5,120 nucleotides of DNA from Ignavibacteriota bacterium (GTDB taxonomy: Bacteria; Bacteroidota; Ignavibacteria; Palsa-1295). Positions within the stretch are counted from its first letter, which is position 1. Every line of letters starts with the position of its first letter. The stretch lies in the NCBI GenBank assembly GCA_025357895.1, contig JANYLL010000074.1, forward strand, positions 1 through 5,120, given 5' to 3'. The notes beneath the pieces were generated by a model that was given only the letters and a program-made list of their open reading frames with translations, was not told the DNA's origin and did no database searches. Positions 1 to 5,120 of the stretch are shown one piece after another. Position numbers and translations under genes: made by a program.

Positions 1-228
1 CCGATCTATCCAATTATTACTTTTGGAGGCATCATAGATTATTCTACTCAGGATGAAGGTGCACGTCATTTCTGGCCTCAAGGATTTGTTTCATTCCGGA
101 TTGGCGGAGCGCATTCGGTTCTTGCAAGTTATGGTGCTGAAAGAGGCGGTTTGAATTGCAGTGGCGGAATTTGCCGTGTAGTCCCGGCATTTAATGGTTT
201 GCGGCTCACACTCACAAGTCAGATATAA
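1..228 (+). CDS. C-terminal end of a probable outer-membrane beta-barrel protein (DUF6029-like), 5' truncated
   Basis: The first reading frame is open from the left edge to a TAA at 226-228 and gives 75 residues; the start lies outside the window. The fragment has alternating hydrophobic and polar strands rich in Gly, Tyr and Phe (ITFGGIIDYS, GFVSFRIGGA, SVLASYGAERGG), as in outer-membrane barrels, and closes on the strand-like LRLTLTSQI. A C-x4-C pair (CSGGIC, fragment residues 53 and 58) sits just before the last strand. From memory, a GG-x-x-C...C-x-x-x-P tail of this kind is typical of the DUF6029 family of Bacteroidota and Ignavibacteria, a family of unknown role. The terminal residue is Ile rather than the usual aromatic of a barrel-assembly signal. 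Envelope location is well supported; the family assignment is moderate because only the tail is visible. The next gene encodes an exported thioredoxin-like protein, which fits an envelope-biogenesis locus. Confidence 0.65.
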   Translation, partial: PIYPIITFGGIIDYSTQDEGARHFWPQGFVSFRIGGAHSVLASYGAERGGLNCSGGICRVVPAFNGLRLTLTSQI

Positions 229-288
229 TGATTGCACGAAATCTTTTTCTAAAATGTTTCACTTTGACTTGAATAAATTTCAATTTTT

Positions 289-1335
289 ATGAAACATCAT
301 TTTTCTTTAGTAATATTTTTTTTATTATTAGTATACAGGACTGCTTCTGCTCAGTTTCTTGTCGAAGTTTTACGCAATACAGATTGTGCAAATTGTAAGA
401 CCCCTGACGCACAATATGAATCATTGGTTGCCCAGCATCCAGAATATAAGGTTCAGATCGTCTATATTCATAATAATTTTCCGTCCCCGGTTGATCCATT
501 CTTCTTGGCATCTAAGGGAGATGTTAACGTGCGTGTAGGGAGCAGTTTTTACCAAGTGGCAGTCGACCCTACTGCGTTTATTAGCGGCAATAATGCTAGT
601 ACGTCCTTTAGTACTTGGAAAAGCCTTACCGAGCAAACAGCAACTACAAACCATTATTCTGCCACGTTAGGTATTACTACTTCTATTGATGGAAGCGGTA
701 AGCTTCATGTGGATCTCCATGCTGATGGCACAACGGGCGGCAAATCGGTCAAGCCCTATGCCATGCTTGTAGAATCAGGGGTTAAATATAATAATACACA
801 AAGTTATGGTAATCCCGCTGACGGTAATTGGAATAATATTTTTCGTGCGATGATTCCTGCTCCCAACGGTGGTGATGCTATTACTCTTTCCGGACCTCAG
901 GATTTTCATTATGTATACGACCCAACAGGTAAGCCGTGGAATCTCCAAAATTCCAAAATTGTCGCGTTTTTACAGGAAGTCACAGCTCAATCGGATAATA
1001 TTTCACGTAATATTGATGCTTTCTCTACTGCACCGATAACAACGGCAGGTGTTGCTGAAAGAAAATCACAAACTTCGTCTCTTGATGCCCCCATCCCCAA
1101 CCCATCCCAATCCTTTGCAAAGATTCCGTTTCATATTGCCGCACCGGCGAATGTGAAGATCGTTATCTGTGATGATCTGGGCAGAGAGATTTCTACGATC
1201 ATGGATGGATTTGTCTCCGAGACAGAATCATCCGCTGTGTTTTACCCCAATAATATTTCTCGTGGAATTTATTATGCGCGGATGTATGCCGATGGTAATT
1301 TCATAGGAATGCAGAAGATCGTATTCGCTCCCTAA
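289..1335 (+). CDS. Secreted Omp28-like thioredoxin-fold protein with T9SS-type C-terminal sorting domain
   Basis: A 348-residue exported protein. Residues 1-22 form a signal peptide: KHH, a hydrophobic core of about 12 residues, then TASAQ with likely cleavage after ASA. The mature N-terminus starts a thioredoxin-like fold: strand FLVEVLRNTDC, a C-x-x-C motif (C33-A-N-C36), helix, strand VQIVYIHNNFP, then VAVDPT (residues 91-95) at the usual cis-proline position. This order resembles Omp28-related proteins of Bacteroidota. A beta-rich middle domain (about 123-235) follows. Residues 265-348 look like a type IX secretion or FlgD-like domain: APIPNPSQS, a run of strands, DDLGREIST, ISRGIYYARM, and a final strand ending KIVFAP. 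Such tails carry proteins across the outer membrane through T9SS. The ATG at 289 has no Shine-Dalgarno sequence but leads straight into the signal peptide, so the start is convincing. Substrate and redox role are unknown. The nif3-like gene follows after 9 bases. Confidence 0.78.
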   Translation: MKHHFSLVIFFLLLVYRTASAQFLVEVLRNTDCANCKTPDAQYESLVAQHPEYKVQIVYIHNNFPSPVDPFFLASKGDVNVRVGSSFYQVAVDPTAFISGNNASTSFSTWKSLTEQTATTNHYSATLGITTSIDGSGKLHVDLHADGTTGGKSVKPYAMLVESGVKYNNTQSYGNPADGNWNNIFRAMIPAPNGGDAITLSGPQDFHYVYDPTGKPWNLQNSKIVAFLQEVTAQSDNISRNIDAFSTAPITTAGVAERKSQTSSLDAPIPNPSQSFAKIPFHIAAPANVKIVICDDLGREISTIMDGFVSETESSAVFYPNNISRGIYYARMYADGNFIGMQKIVFAP

Positions 1336-1344
1336 TTTTCCTTT

Positions 1345-2496
1345 ATGAAGATCGCTGATTTCATAAAAGCCTTTAATGAGGTCATACCTCTTGCTGCCAT
1401 TGGCAATGCAAAAGATGCTGTCGGTTTACAGGTTGGTTTTGAAAAAGACGCCGAGCTTCGCAAAATACTTTCAGCTTACGAGATCACCGATGAAGTGATA
1501 GATGAAGCGTTGCAGGTTGAGGCAAACCTGATCGTCAGCTATCATCCTCTTATTTTTCCGAATATTTCTTCGATTGCAGATTCAACAAGAACAGGATATC
1601 TTGTACACAAGCTGATAAAGAATGACATTGCACTGTATGTGATCCATACTGCTTTCGATTCGCATCCGGAATTTGGAACAAGCCGTCTGATGGCTGATGC
1701 CTTAGGACTGCAGAAAATTCGCCCGCTTGTTCCGCTTCGTGATCTTTTGGAAAAGATAGTCGTCTTTGTTCCTAAAGCTAATGCAAGCCAAGTCCAGGAA
1801 GCAATGTGGGAAGAAGGTGCAGGGAATATCAGTAATTATGATGAATGCTCATTCTCGGATAACGGAACCGGTACTTTTCGCGGCAATGAAAATTCTAATC
1901 CGGTTATCGGGAAACCTCTGGAACGTGAGTCCGTAGATGAACTACGATTAGAGATGATATGCGAAAGCTGGAAGTCACGTAAAGTGATCGAAAAGATGAT
2001 TGCCGCACATCCGTATGAAGAAGTTGCTTATGATCGCTACCCGCTGAATAATACTCATCCGAAATTCGGGATGGGTTCGATAGGTGATTGGAGTGGTGGG
2101 AAAAATCTTGATGAGACTCTTTCGGAGATAGCAAGAATTTTCGGAACGCCAGTGCTTCGGCATAATGCTGTGAAGAAAGAGCAGTATAAGCGCATCGCCG
2201 TTCTTGGCGGATCAGGCATGGAATATTACTCTGCCGCCAGATCTCAGGGCGCGGATATTTTTATTACCGGCGACATTCGGTATCATGATTTTTATCGGGC
2301 GGAGCATGATAATGTTCTTTTAGTTGATGCCGGACATTCCGAGACGGAGCGCTTTGTGACTGCCGGAATGCTAAAAGCGGCTATGATTGCCTTAAATGTC
2401 GTAAATTTGCATAACGAAACACCCCAATCGCTCGTTATAGAATCGGATGTTAGACCGAATGTCGTTAGATATTACCATATAGAGGAAAGACCGTGA
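1345..2496 (+). CDS. NIF3/DUF34 family dinuclear-metal protein with PII-like insert (YqfO type)
   Basis: A 383-residue cytosolic protein of the Nif3-like dinuclear metal centre family. The family is near-universal and forms toroidal hexamers; its reaction is not settled, and the common label 'GTP cyclohydrolase 1 type 2 homolog' is not reliable. N-terminal half: AVGLQVG (25-31), NLIVSYHPLIF (61-71), and HTAFD (101-105). C-terminal half: ITGDIRYHDF (307-316) and DAGHSETE (328-335). Expected metal ligands are H67, H101 or D105, H331 and E335. The first His of the usual HHP is Tyr here (Y66), a variant I recall in related bacteria and in eukaryotic NIF3L1. Between the halves, about residues 136-235, lies the PII/CutA-like insert of long members, shown by GAGNISNYDECSF, GTGTFRG and AHPYEEVAYDRYPL. 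Length matches the insert-bearing class. The ATG lacks a Shine-Dalgarno sequence. Its stop overlaps the start of the zinc-ribbon gene (GTGA), implying translational coupling. Confidence 0.93.
   Translation: MKIADFIKAFNEVIPLAAIGNAKDAVGLQVGFEKDAELRKILSAYEITDEVIDEALQVEANLIVSYHPLIFPNISSIADSTRTGYLVHKLIKNDIALYVIHTAFDSHPEFGTSRLMADALGLQKIRPLVPLRDLLEKIVVFVPKANASQVQEAMWEEGAGNISNYDECSFSDNGTGTFRGNENSNPVIGKPLERESVDELRLEMICESWKSRKVIEKMIAAHPYEEVAYDRYPLNNTHPKFGMGSIGDWSGGKNLDETLSEIARIFGTPVLRHNAVKKEQYKRIAVLGGSGMEYYSAARSQGADIFITGDIRYHDFYRAEHDNVLLVDAGHSETERFVTAGMLKAAMIALNVVNLHNETPQSLVIESDVRPNVVRYYHIEERP
2481..2486 (+). promoter_or_regulatory. Shine-Dalgarno-like site for the GTG start at 2493
   Basis: AGAGGA ends 6 bases before the GTG at 2493, inside the last codons of the nif3-like gene. 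It is the only start in the window with a recognisable Shine-Dalgarno sequence, and it supports the GTG, which overlaps the upstream TGA as GTGA. Terminating ribosomes could also re-initiate here. Confidence 0.5.
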
Positions 2497-3263
2497 ACGA
2501 AGTACTACTTAGTTTATACCAGTTACAGAAGATCGATACGCATATTGACGAGCTTGTTGCAAGTCGTGGAGAATTGCCTGAACGCGTTGCAGAATTGCGT
2601 TTTGCGCTCGAAGAGCGCGAATCTATTCTTGGCGAGATCGATAACCGAATCACAGCAAATGAAGCTGAAGTTCGCAAACTCACCGGAGATACTACCGAGC
2701 TTCGCGAAAAACACGAAAAATATAAAGGCCAGCAATTTGAGGTCAAGACTACTCGCGAATACGATGCGATTAGTTTTCAGATCGAAGATGCCGATCGCAG
2801 GCTTCACGAAGATTCCGACCGCATGGGACGGATAAGCATTGAATTAGAGAATGCAAAAGCTGAAGCAGAAGACCGACGTAAAGAACTTACGGAAATGCGC
2901 GCAGAGTTTGAAGACTCCGAAAAGCTGTTAAATCAGTTAATGGCAGAAACTGCTGCAGAAGAAAAAGAACTTAAAGGCGAGCGCAAAAAAATTCTTCCGA
3001 AGATCACGCAGAATTATATAAGCATTTATGAGAGGGTACGCCCCGCAAAAAGTGGTGTTGCCGTTGTTGCCTTACGAGGCGGAGTTTGCGGCGGGTGCTA
3101 TAATGCCGTTCCGCGCCAGCTTGTTCTCGAACTTAATCGCGGATTGAAGCATACCGTCTGCGAATATTGCGGACGAATTATTGTCGGTGAAGTCATTGGT
3201 ACAGCGATCGATGGTGAGCCGGAGCCAGTAAGTCAAGAGGTCGAAGAAACGGAAGAAAGTTAA
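2493..3263 (+). CDS. Coiled-coil C4-type zinc-ribbon protein (zf-RING_7 / CdsZ-FlgZ-like)
   Basis: A 256-residue cytosolic protein. Residues 1 to about 180 are highly charged and heptad-like (ELRFALEERESILGEID, RRKELTEMRAEFED), predicting a long helical hairpin coiled coil. The conserved KYKGQQFEVKTTREYDAI (76-93) sits at the expected hairpin region. The C-terminal zinc ribbon has two knuckles, C199-G-G-C202 and C223-E-Y-C226, separated by NAVPRQLVLELNRG. An acidic tail (GEPEPVSQEVEETEES) ends the protein. Family members include H. pylori HP0958/FlgZ, chlamydial CT398/CdsZ and M. tuberculosis Rv2229c. These have been linked to RpoN, flagellar or type III export partners in some species, but the general function is unknown and none of those partners is visible here. 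The GTG start overlaps the upstream TGA and has a Shine-Dalgarno-like AGAGGA. A nif3 gene followed directly by this family is a recurrent arrangement in Bacteroidota and relatives, as I recall it. Confidence 0.9.
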   Translation: MNEVLLSLYQLQKIDTHIDELVASRGELPERVAELRFALEERESILGEIDNRITANEAEVRKLTGDTTELREKHEKYKGQQFEVKTTREYDAISFQIEDADRRLHEDSDRMGRISIELENAKAEAEDRRKELTEMRAEFEDSEKLLNQLMAETAAEEKELKGERKKILPKITQNYISIYERVRPAKSGVAVVALRGGVCGGCYNAVPRQLVLELNRGLKHTVCEYCGRIIVGEVIGTAIDGEPEPVSQEVEETEES

Positions 3264-3269
3264 AACCAT

Positions 3270-3346
3270 TGGTAGCCGCAGGGCTTTAGCCCGCGTGAAT
3301 ATTTCATGGTTAGGTGCGTTCGCAGGCTAAAGCCATACGGCTACCA
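3270..3346. repeat. Paired inverted GTAG-type REP element (BIME-like)
   Basis: Two head-to-head copies of one short element form a 26-base inverted repeat, 3270-3295 against 3321-3346, around a 25-base spacer. TGGTAGCCG (3270-3278) pairs fully with CGGCTACCA (3338-3346), and GGCTTTAGCC (3282-3291) pairs fully with GGCTAAAGCC (3325-3334); a 3-base internal loop and one mismatch give 22 of 26 pairs. Each copy begins with GTAG (3272-3275; on the minus strand 3344-3341) and then has its own small hairpin, for example CGC-A-GGGC, loop TTTA, GCCC-GCG in the left copy. A GTAG tetranucleotide followed by an imperfect palindrome is the established layout of REP sequences mobilised by RAYT transposases. 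No RAYT gene is in the window. It starts 7 bases after the zinc-ribbon stop codon and could cap that transcript as a stem-loop. Confidence 0.75.
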
Positions 3347-3644
3347 CAATAAAATTTTGTTCGCCATCGGGTGATCGCGTTCGCTGCTTGCAGCGGATGA
3401 GGAAAGTCCGAACTCCGTAGGGCAGCGCGCCGGATGAGATGATTCGTCATACAAATTCGGGCGGCATTGAATGATCACTTCGGTGAGAAAATATGCCGAC
3501 AGCATAGTGTCACAGAAAATAAACCACCGGATCTTTTCGGAGATCGGGAAAGGGTGAAAAGGCGGTGTAAGAGACCACCGTGTTTCGGGCAACCGAAGCA
3601 GTCACGATAAACCTCGCGCGGAGCAAGACCATGTATGAAGTCCT

Positions 3645-3658
3645 TTCACGCAAGTGAA
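3645..3658 (+). other. Extra GCAA-capped hairpin between P16 and P17 of RNase P RNA
   Basis: TTCAC and GTGAA form a perfect 5-bp stem closed by a GCAA (GNRA-type) tetraloop. It lies between the 5' strand of P16 and P17, where E. coli RNase P RNA has only a few unpaired bases. It is part of rnpB and is listed separately because it is not a core helix. Confidence 0.7.
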
Positions 3659-3717
3659 TAGCTGCTGCCCGCAGTGAGCTGGCTTCGGGTAGGTCGCATC
3701 AGATCAATGATCACCTC

Positions 3718-3736
3718 TCTTTATTTTTAATAAAGA
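3718..3736 (+). other. A/U-rich hairpin in the P2-P4 joiner of RNase P RNA (P19-like position)
   Basis: TCTTTAT (3718-3724) and ATAAAGA (3730-3736) form a 7-bp stem with a 5-base loop between the 3' strand of P2 (ending 3715) and the conserved ACAGAA (3741-3746). E. coli has only a few bases there. The position matches that of helix P19 in other bacterial RNase P RNAs. The hairpin has no T-run after it and lies upstream of essential P4 and P1 sequence, so it is not the gene's terminator. Confidence 0.6.
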
Positions 3737-3780
3737 TCAGACAGAATTCGGCTTACAGATGGCGAGCGATTTCTTTTATA

Positions 3781-3805
3781 GTAGGGCAGGCACTCATGCC
3801 TGTCC
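3781..3805 (+). repeat. GTAG-headed REP-like hairpin, second family
   Basis: GTAG at 3781-3784 leads into a palindrome: GGGCAGGCA (3784-3792) pairs with TGCCTGTCC (3797-3805) over 9 positions with one G-U pair, around a CTCA tetraloop. The layout (GTAG then hairpin) matches REP elements, but the sequence differs from the pair upstream of rnpB. A 9-base exact inverted match to its left arm and loop, GAGTGCCTG, occurs at 3847-3855 and may be the remains of an inverted partner. It starts 11 bases after the end of P1 of rnpB and is not followed by a T-run, so a terminator role is unsupported. Confidence 0.6.
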
Positions 3806-3882
3806 GTCCCAATCCTTTTGGATATAAAAATTCAATCTGTGCGTAAGAGTGCCTGAGCCACTTACCTTAACATTATTTACCA

Positions 3883-5120
3883 TTGAATAGCATTATTCCG
3901 AAGCACAATCCCTACGCCGCTCTCCGAATTCGTGATTTCCGTTTATACATTCTCGGCAGGTTCAGCAATACTATTGCCTTCCAGATCGTCGAAGTAGTGA
4001 TCGGATGGCAGGTATTTGCACTTACAAAAGACCCCTTCTCTCTCGGACTTCTTGGACTTGCTGAGGCTATTCCGGCTATAATGGTCTCGCTCTATGCCGG
4101 GCATTTAAGTGATAATAAAAGCCGGCGGAAAATCGCGCTCACTGCTTTATCAGTTCTTTTTCTTTGCATTCTTTCTCTGTTTTTTATTTCAACAGATATT
4201 CAGAATATCTACCAGAGGTTTGGAACACTTCCGATCTATTGCGTGATATTTTTATCAGGATTATCTTCCGGTTTCCTTGCTCCATCGGTCATTGCCTTTA
4301 GTTACCAACTTGTTCCACAGGAGCTAGCGCCTAATGCATCGGCTTGGAGAAGTTCATCATGGCAGACAGGAGCAATTGTGGGTCCCGCTCTCGGTGGGTT
4401 GCTCTACGGTTTTTTTGGACCTTCGGTTGCATATACCGTTGCTGCAACACTTGCGTTAATAGGACCAATATCCATTTATTTTATTCCTGAACAACAAGCG
4501 ATCGTTCGAGAGAAGGAAGAAAAAATAATTGAAAGTCTTAAAAAAGGAATTAGTTTTGTTTTCAGAAACCAGATCATCGTAGGCGCCCTTTCGCTTGATC
4601 TCTTTGCTGTTCTTTTCGGCGGTGCAGTTGCATTGCTTCCGGTCTATGCCAGTGATATTTTAAAAATTGGCCCTGAAGGACTTGGAATTTTACGAGCATC
4701 TCCTGCCGTCGGTGCGACGTTGATGGCATTATGGATGACTCGCCGACCGCTTCACGGAAAGATCGGAAAAAAATTATTTTTTGCTATTATCGGATTTGGA
4801 ATTACGATCATCATTTTCGGCGTTTCAGTTAATCCGATTCTTTCGGTTTGCATGCTTGCTCTTGGTGGAGCATTCGATTCGGTGAGTGTGATCATTCGCT
4901 CGACACTATTACAACTATCTACACCGAATGATATGCGCGGTAGAGTTGAAGCAGTGAATATGATGTTCATCGGATCGTCAAACGAGATCGGCGCATTTGA
5001 ATCGGGGGTGGCAGCGAAATTATTAAAGGTTGTACCATCGGTAATCTTTGGAGGAGTAATGACTCTCGTTTCAGTAGCCGTAACATCTCGCATCGCTCCG
5101 GTGTTAAGAAAGTTAACCTA
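3883..5120 (+). CDS. Major facilitator superfamily exporter, EntS-like (MFS_3), 3' end at window edge
   Basis: The frame is open from a TAA at 3868-3870 to the window edge, giving 412 residues from the TTG at 3883. This is an inner-membrane proton-coupled transporter of the EntS/MFS_3 group, whose members export siderophores, drugs or other small molecules; the substrate cannot be told. About ten to twelve hydrophobic segments are visible, for example at 35-47, 53-72, 86-103, 117-139, 163-178, 183-201, 233-255, 299-316, 319-333 and 384-401. MFS motif A (GHLSDNKSRRKI, residues 73-84) follows the second segment, and a charged linker (about 203-222) divides the halves. MRGRVEAVNMMFIGSSNEIG followed by FESG (351-374) is the characteristic MFS_3 signature. 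No ATG lies in frame before 4081, which would delete the first two helices, so TTG is chosen; there is no Shine-Dalgarno sequence. ATT codons at 3892 and 3895 are less likely starts. The final 'TA' may begin the stop codon. Confidence 0.88.
   Translation, partial: MNSIIPKHNPYAALRIRDFRLYILGRFSNTIAFQIVEVVIGWQVFALTKDPFSLGLLGLAEAIPAIMVSLYAGHLSDNKSRRKIALTALSVLFLCILSLFFISTDIQNIYQRFGTLPIYCVIFLSGLSSGFLAPSVIAFSYQLVPQELAPNASAWRSSSWQTGAIVGPALGGLLYGFFGPSVAYTVAATLALIGPISIYFIPEQQAIVREKEEKIIESLKKGISFVFRNQIIVGALSLDLFAVLFGGAVALLPVYASDILKIGPEGLGILRASPAVGATLMALWMTRRPLHGKIGKKLFFAIIGFGITIIIFGVSVNPILSVCMLALGGAFDSVSVIIRSTLLQLSTPNDMRGRVEAVNMMFIGSSNEIGAFESGVAAKLLKVVPSVIFGGVMTLVSVAVTSRIAPVLRKLT

Larger units (their letters stand above)
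3357..3769 (+). ncRNA. rnpB: RNase P RNA, bacterial type A (M1 RNA)
   Basis: The catalytic RNA of ribonuclease P, which removes 5' leaders from pre-tRNAs. The conserved core GAGGAAAGTCCG is at 3399-3410, followed by CACAGAAAATAAACC, AAGGGTGAAAAGGCGG, GTAAGAGACCACC and GGAGCAAGACC, then AGATCAATGATCACC and ACAGAATTCGGCTTA near the 3' end. Helices traced by pairing: P1 3357-3368/3758-3769; P2 3370-3376/3709-3715; P3 3380-3386/3391-3397; P4 3405-3412/3747-3753 with U3407 bulged; P5 3413-3416/3620-3623; P7 about 3425-3429/3615-3619; P15 3627-3630/3692-3695; P16 3637-3642/3681-3686; P17 3662-3665/3671-3674. The P17 loop TGCCC (3666-3670) pairs with GGGCA (3420-3424) as P6, the hallmark of type A. 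The GGU that binds the tRNA CCA end is present at 3688-3690. Ends are set by P1, so exact termini are approximate. A T-rich run (TTTCTTTT, 3770-3777) directly after P1 may mark 3' end formation. No clear promoter is visible. Confidence 0.97.

Noticed and set aside
264..281. TTGACT (264-269) and TAAATTTC (274-281) as promoter elements for the Omp28-like gene
   Set aside because: The spacing does not fit a sigma-70 promoter, and TAAATTTC misses the final G of the Bacteroidota TAnnTTTG box, with no matching -33 element; too weak in an AT-rich spacer.
421..654. A minus-strand frame encoding a Cys-rich start (MVCSCCLL)
   Set aside because: It resembles a lipoprotein-like start by chance; the opposite strand carries the signal peptide, CANC and cis-proline region of a coherent exported protein.
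2465..2835. Overlapping open frames on both strands within the zinc-ribbon gene
   Set aside because: The long charged coiled-coil codon pattern leaves stops rare in other frames; none of these translations has coherent features.
3270..3346. A CRISPR or IS terminal inverted repeat
   Set aside because: There are only two inverted copies with a 25-base spacer, no regular direct repeats, and no transposase reading frame between or beside them.
3341..3592. An 83-codon open frame on the minus strand
   Set aside because: It lies opposite the highly conserved rnpB RNA, its translation has no recognisable domain, and the RNA fold fully explains the sequence.
3627..3695. Loss of the GGU tRNA-CCA binding motif in RNase P RNA
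   Set aside because: A first folding placed P15 at 3637-3686 and seemed to lack GGU; realigning P15 to GACC/GGTC puts GGU at 3688-3690, in the expected place.
3718..3740. The hairpin at 3718-3736 as the rho-independent terminator of rnpB
   Set aside because: The conserved P4 and P1 3' strands (3747-3769) lie downstream, so the hairpin must be internal to the RNA; no T-run follows it.
4752..5093. A 113-codon open frame on the minus strand
   Set aside because: It is antisense to the MFS gene, whose protein shows clear family motifs in this stretch; the minus-strand translation is low-complexity and unlike any family.

Overview
This window reads as chromosomal DNA from a free-living Gram-negative bacterium of the Bacteroidota / Chlorobiota-Ignavibacteriota side of the FCB group (Ignavibacteria- or Kapabacteria-like is my best guess). 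The reasons are a C-terminal domain resembling the type IX secretion (T9SS) sorting signal on an Omp28-like protein, a nif3 / zinc-ribbon gene pair of the type common in that group, an outer-membrane protein tail resembling DUF6029, and starts that mostly lack a Shine-Dalgarno sequence. The taxonomy is inference; no marker here settles it.

Layout: all genes lie on the + strand. Positions 1-228 are the last 75 codons of a probable outer-membrane beta-barrel protein. After a 60-base gap comes a secreted thioredoxin-fold (Omp28-like) protein with a CANC motif and a T9SS-like tail (289-1335). Nine bases later is a NIF3/DUF34 protein with the internal PII-like insert (1345-2496), whose stop overlaps the GTG start of a coiled-coil, C4 zinc-ribbon protein (2493-3263). 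The spacing suggests these last three genes are co-transcribed.

Positions 3264-3882 hold no protein gene. They carry a two-armed inverted GTAG-type REP element (3270-3346), the complete type A RNase P RNA gene rnpB (about 3357-3769), and a second, unrelated GTAG hairpin (3781-3805) with a partial inverted copy downstream. The rnpB fold can be traced by hand (P1, P2, P3, P4, P5, P6, P7, P15, P16, P17). It contains two hairpins that E. coli RNase P RNA lacks: one between P16 and P17, and one in the P2-P4 joining segment.

From 3883 to the right edge runs a major facilitator exporter of the EntS-like (MFS_3) type with a TTG start. Its frame reaches the last complete codon of the window and leaves 'TA', so the stop codon probably straddles the edge.

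I found no clear sign of a new defence or mobile system. The points most worth a second look are the added RNase P RNA hairpins, the two REP families bracketing rnpB, and a possible thiol/disulfide link between the first two genes.
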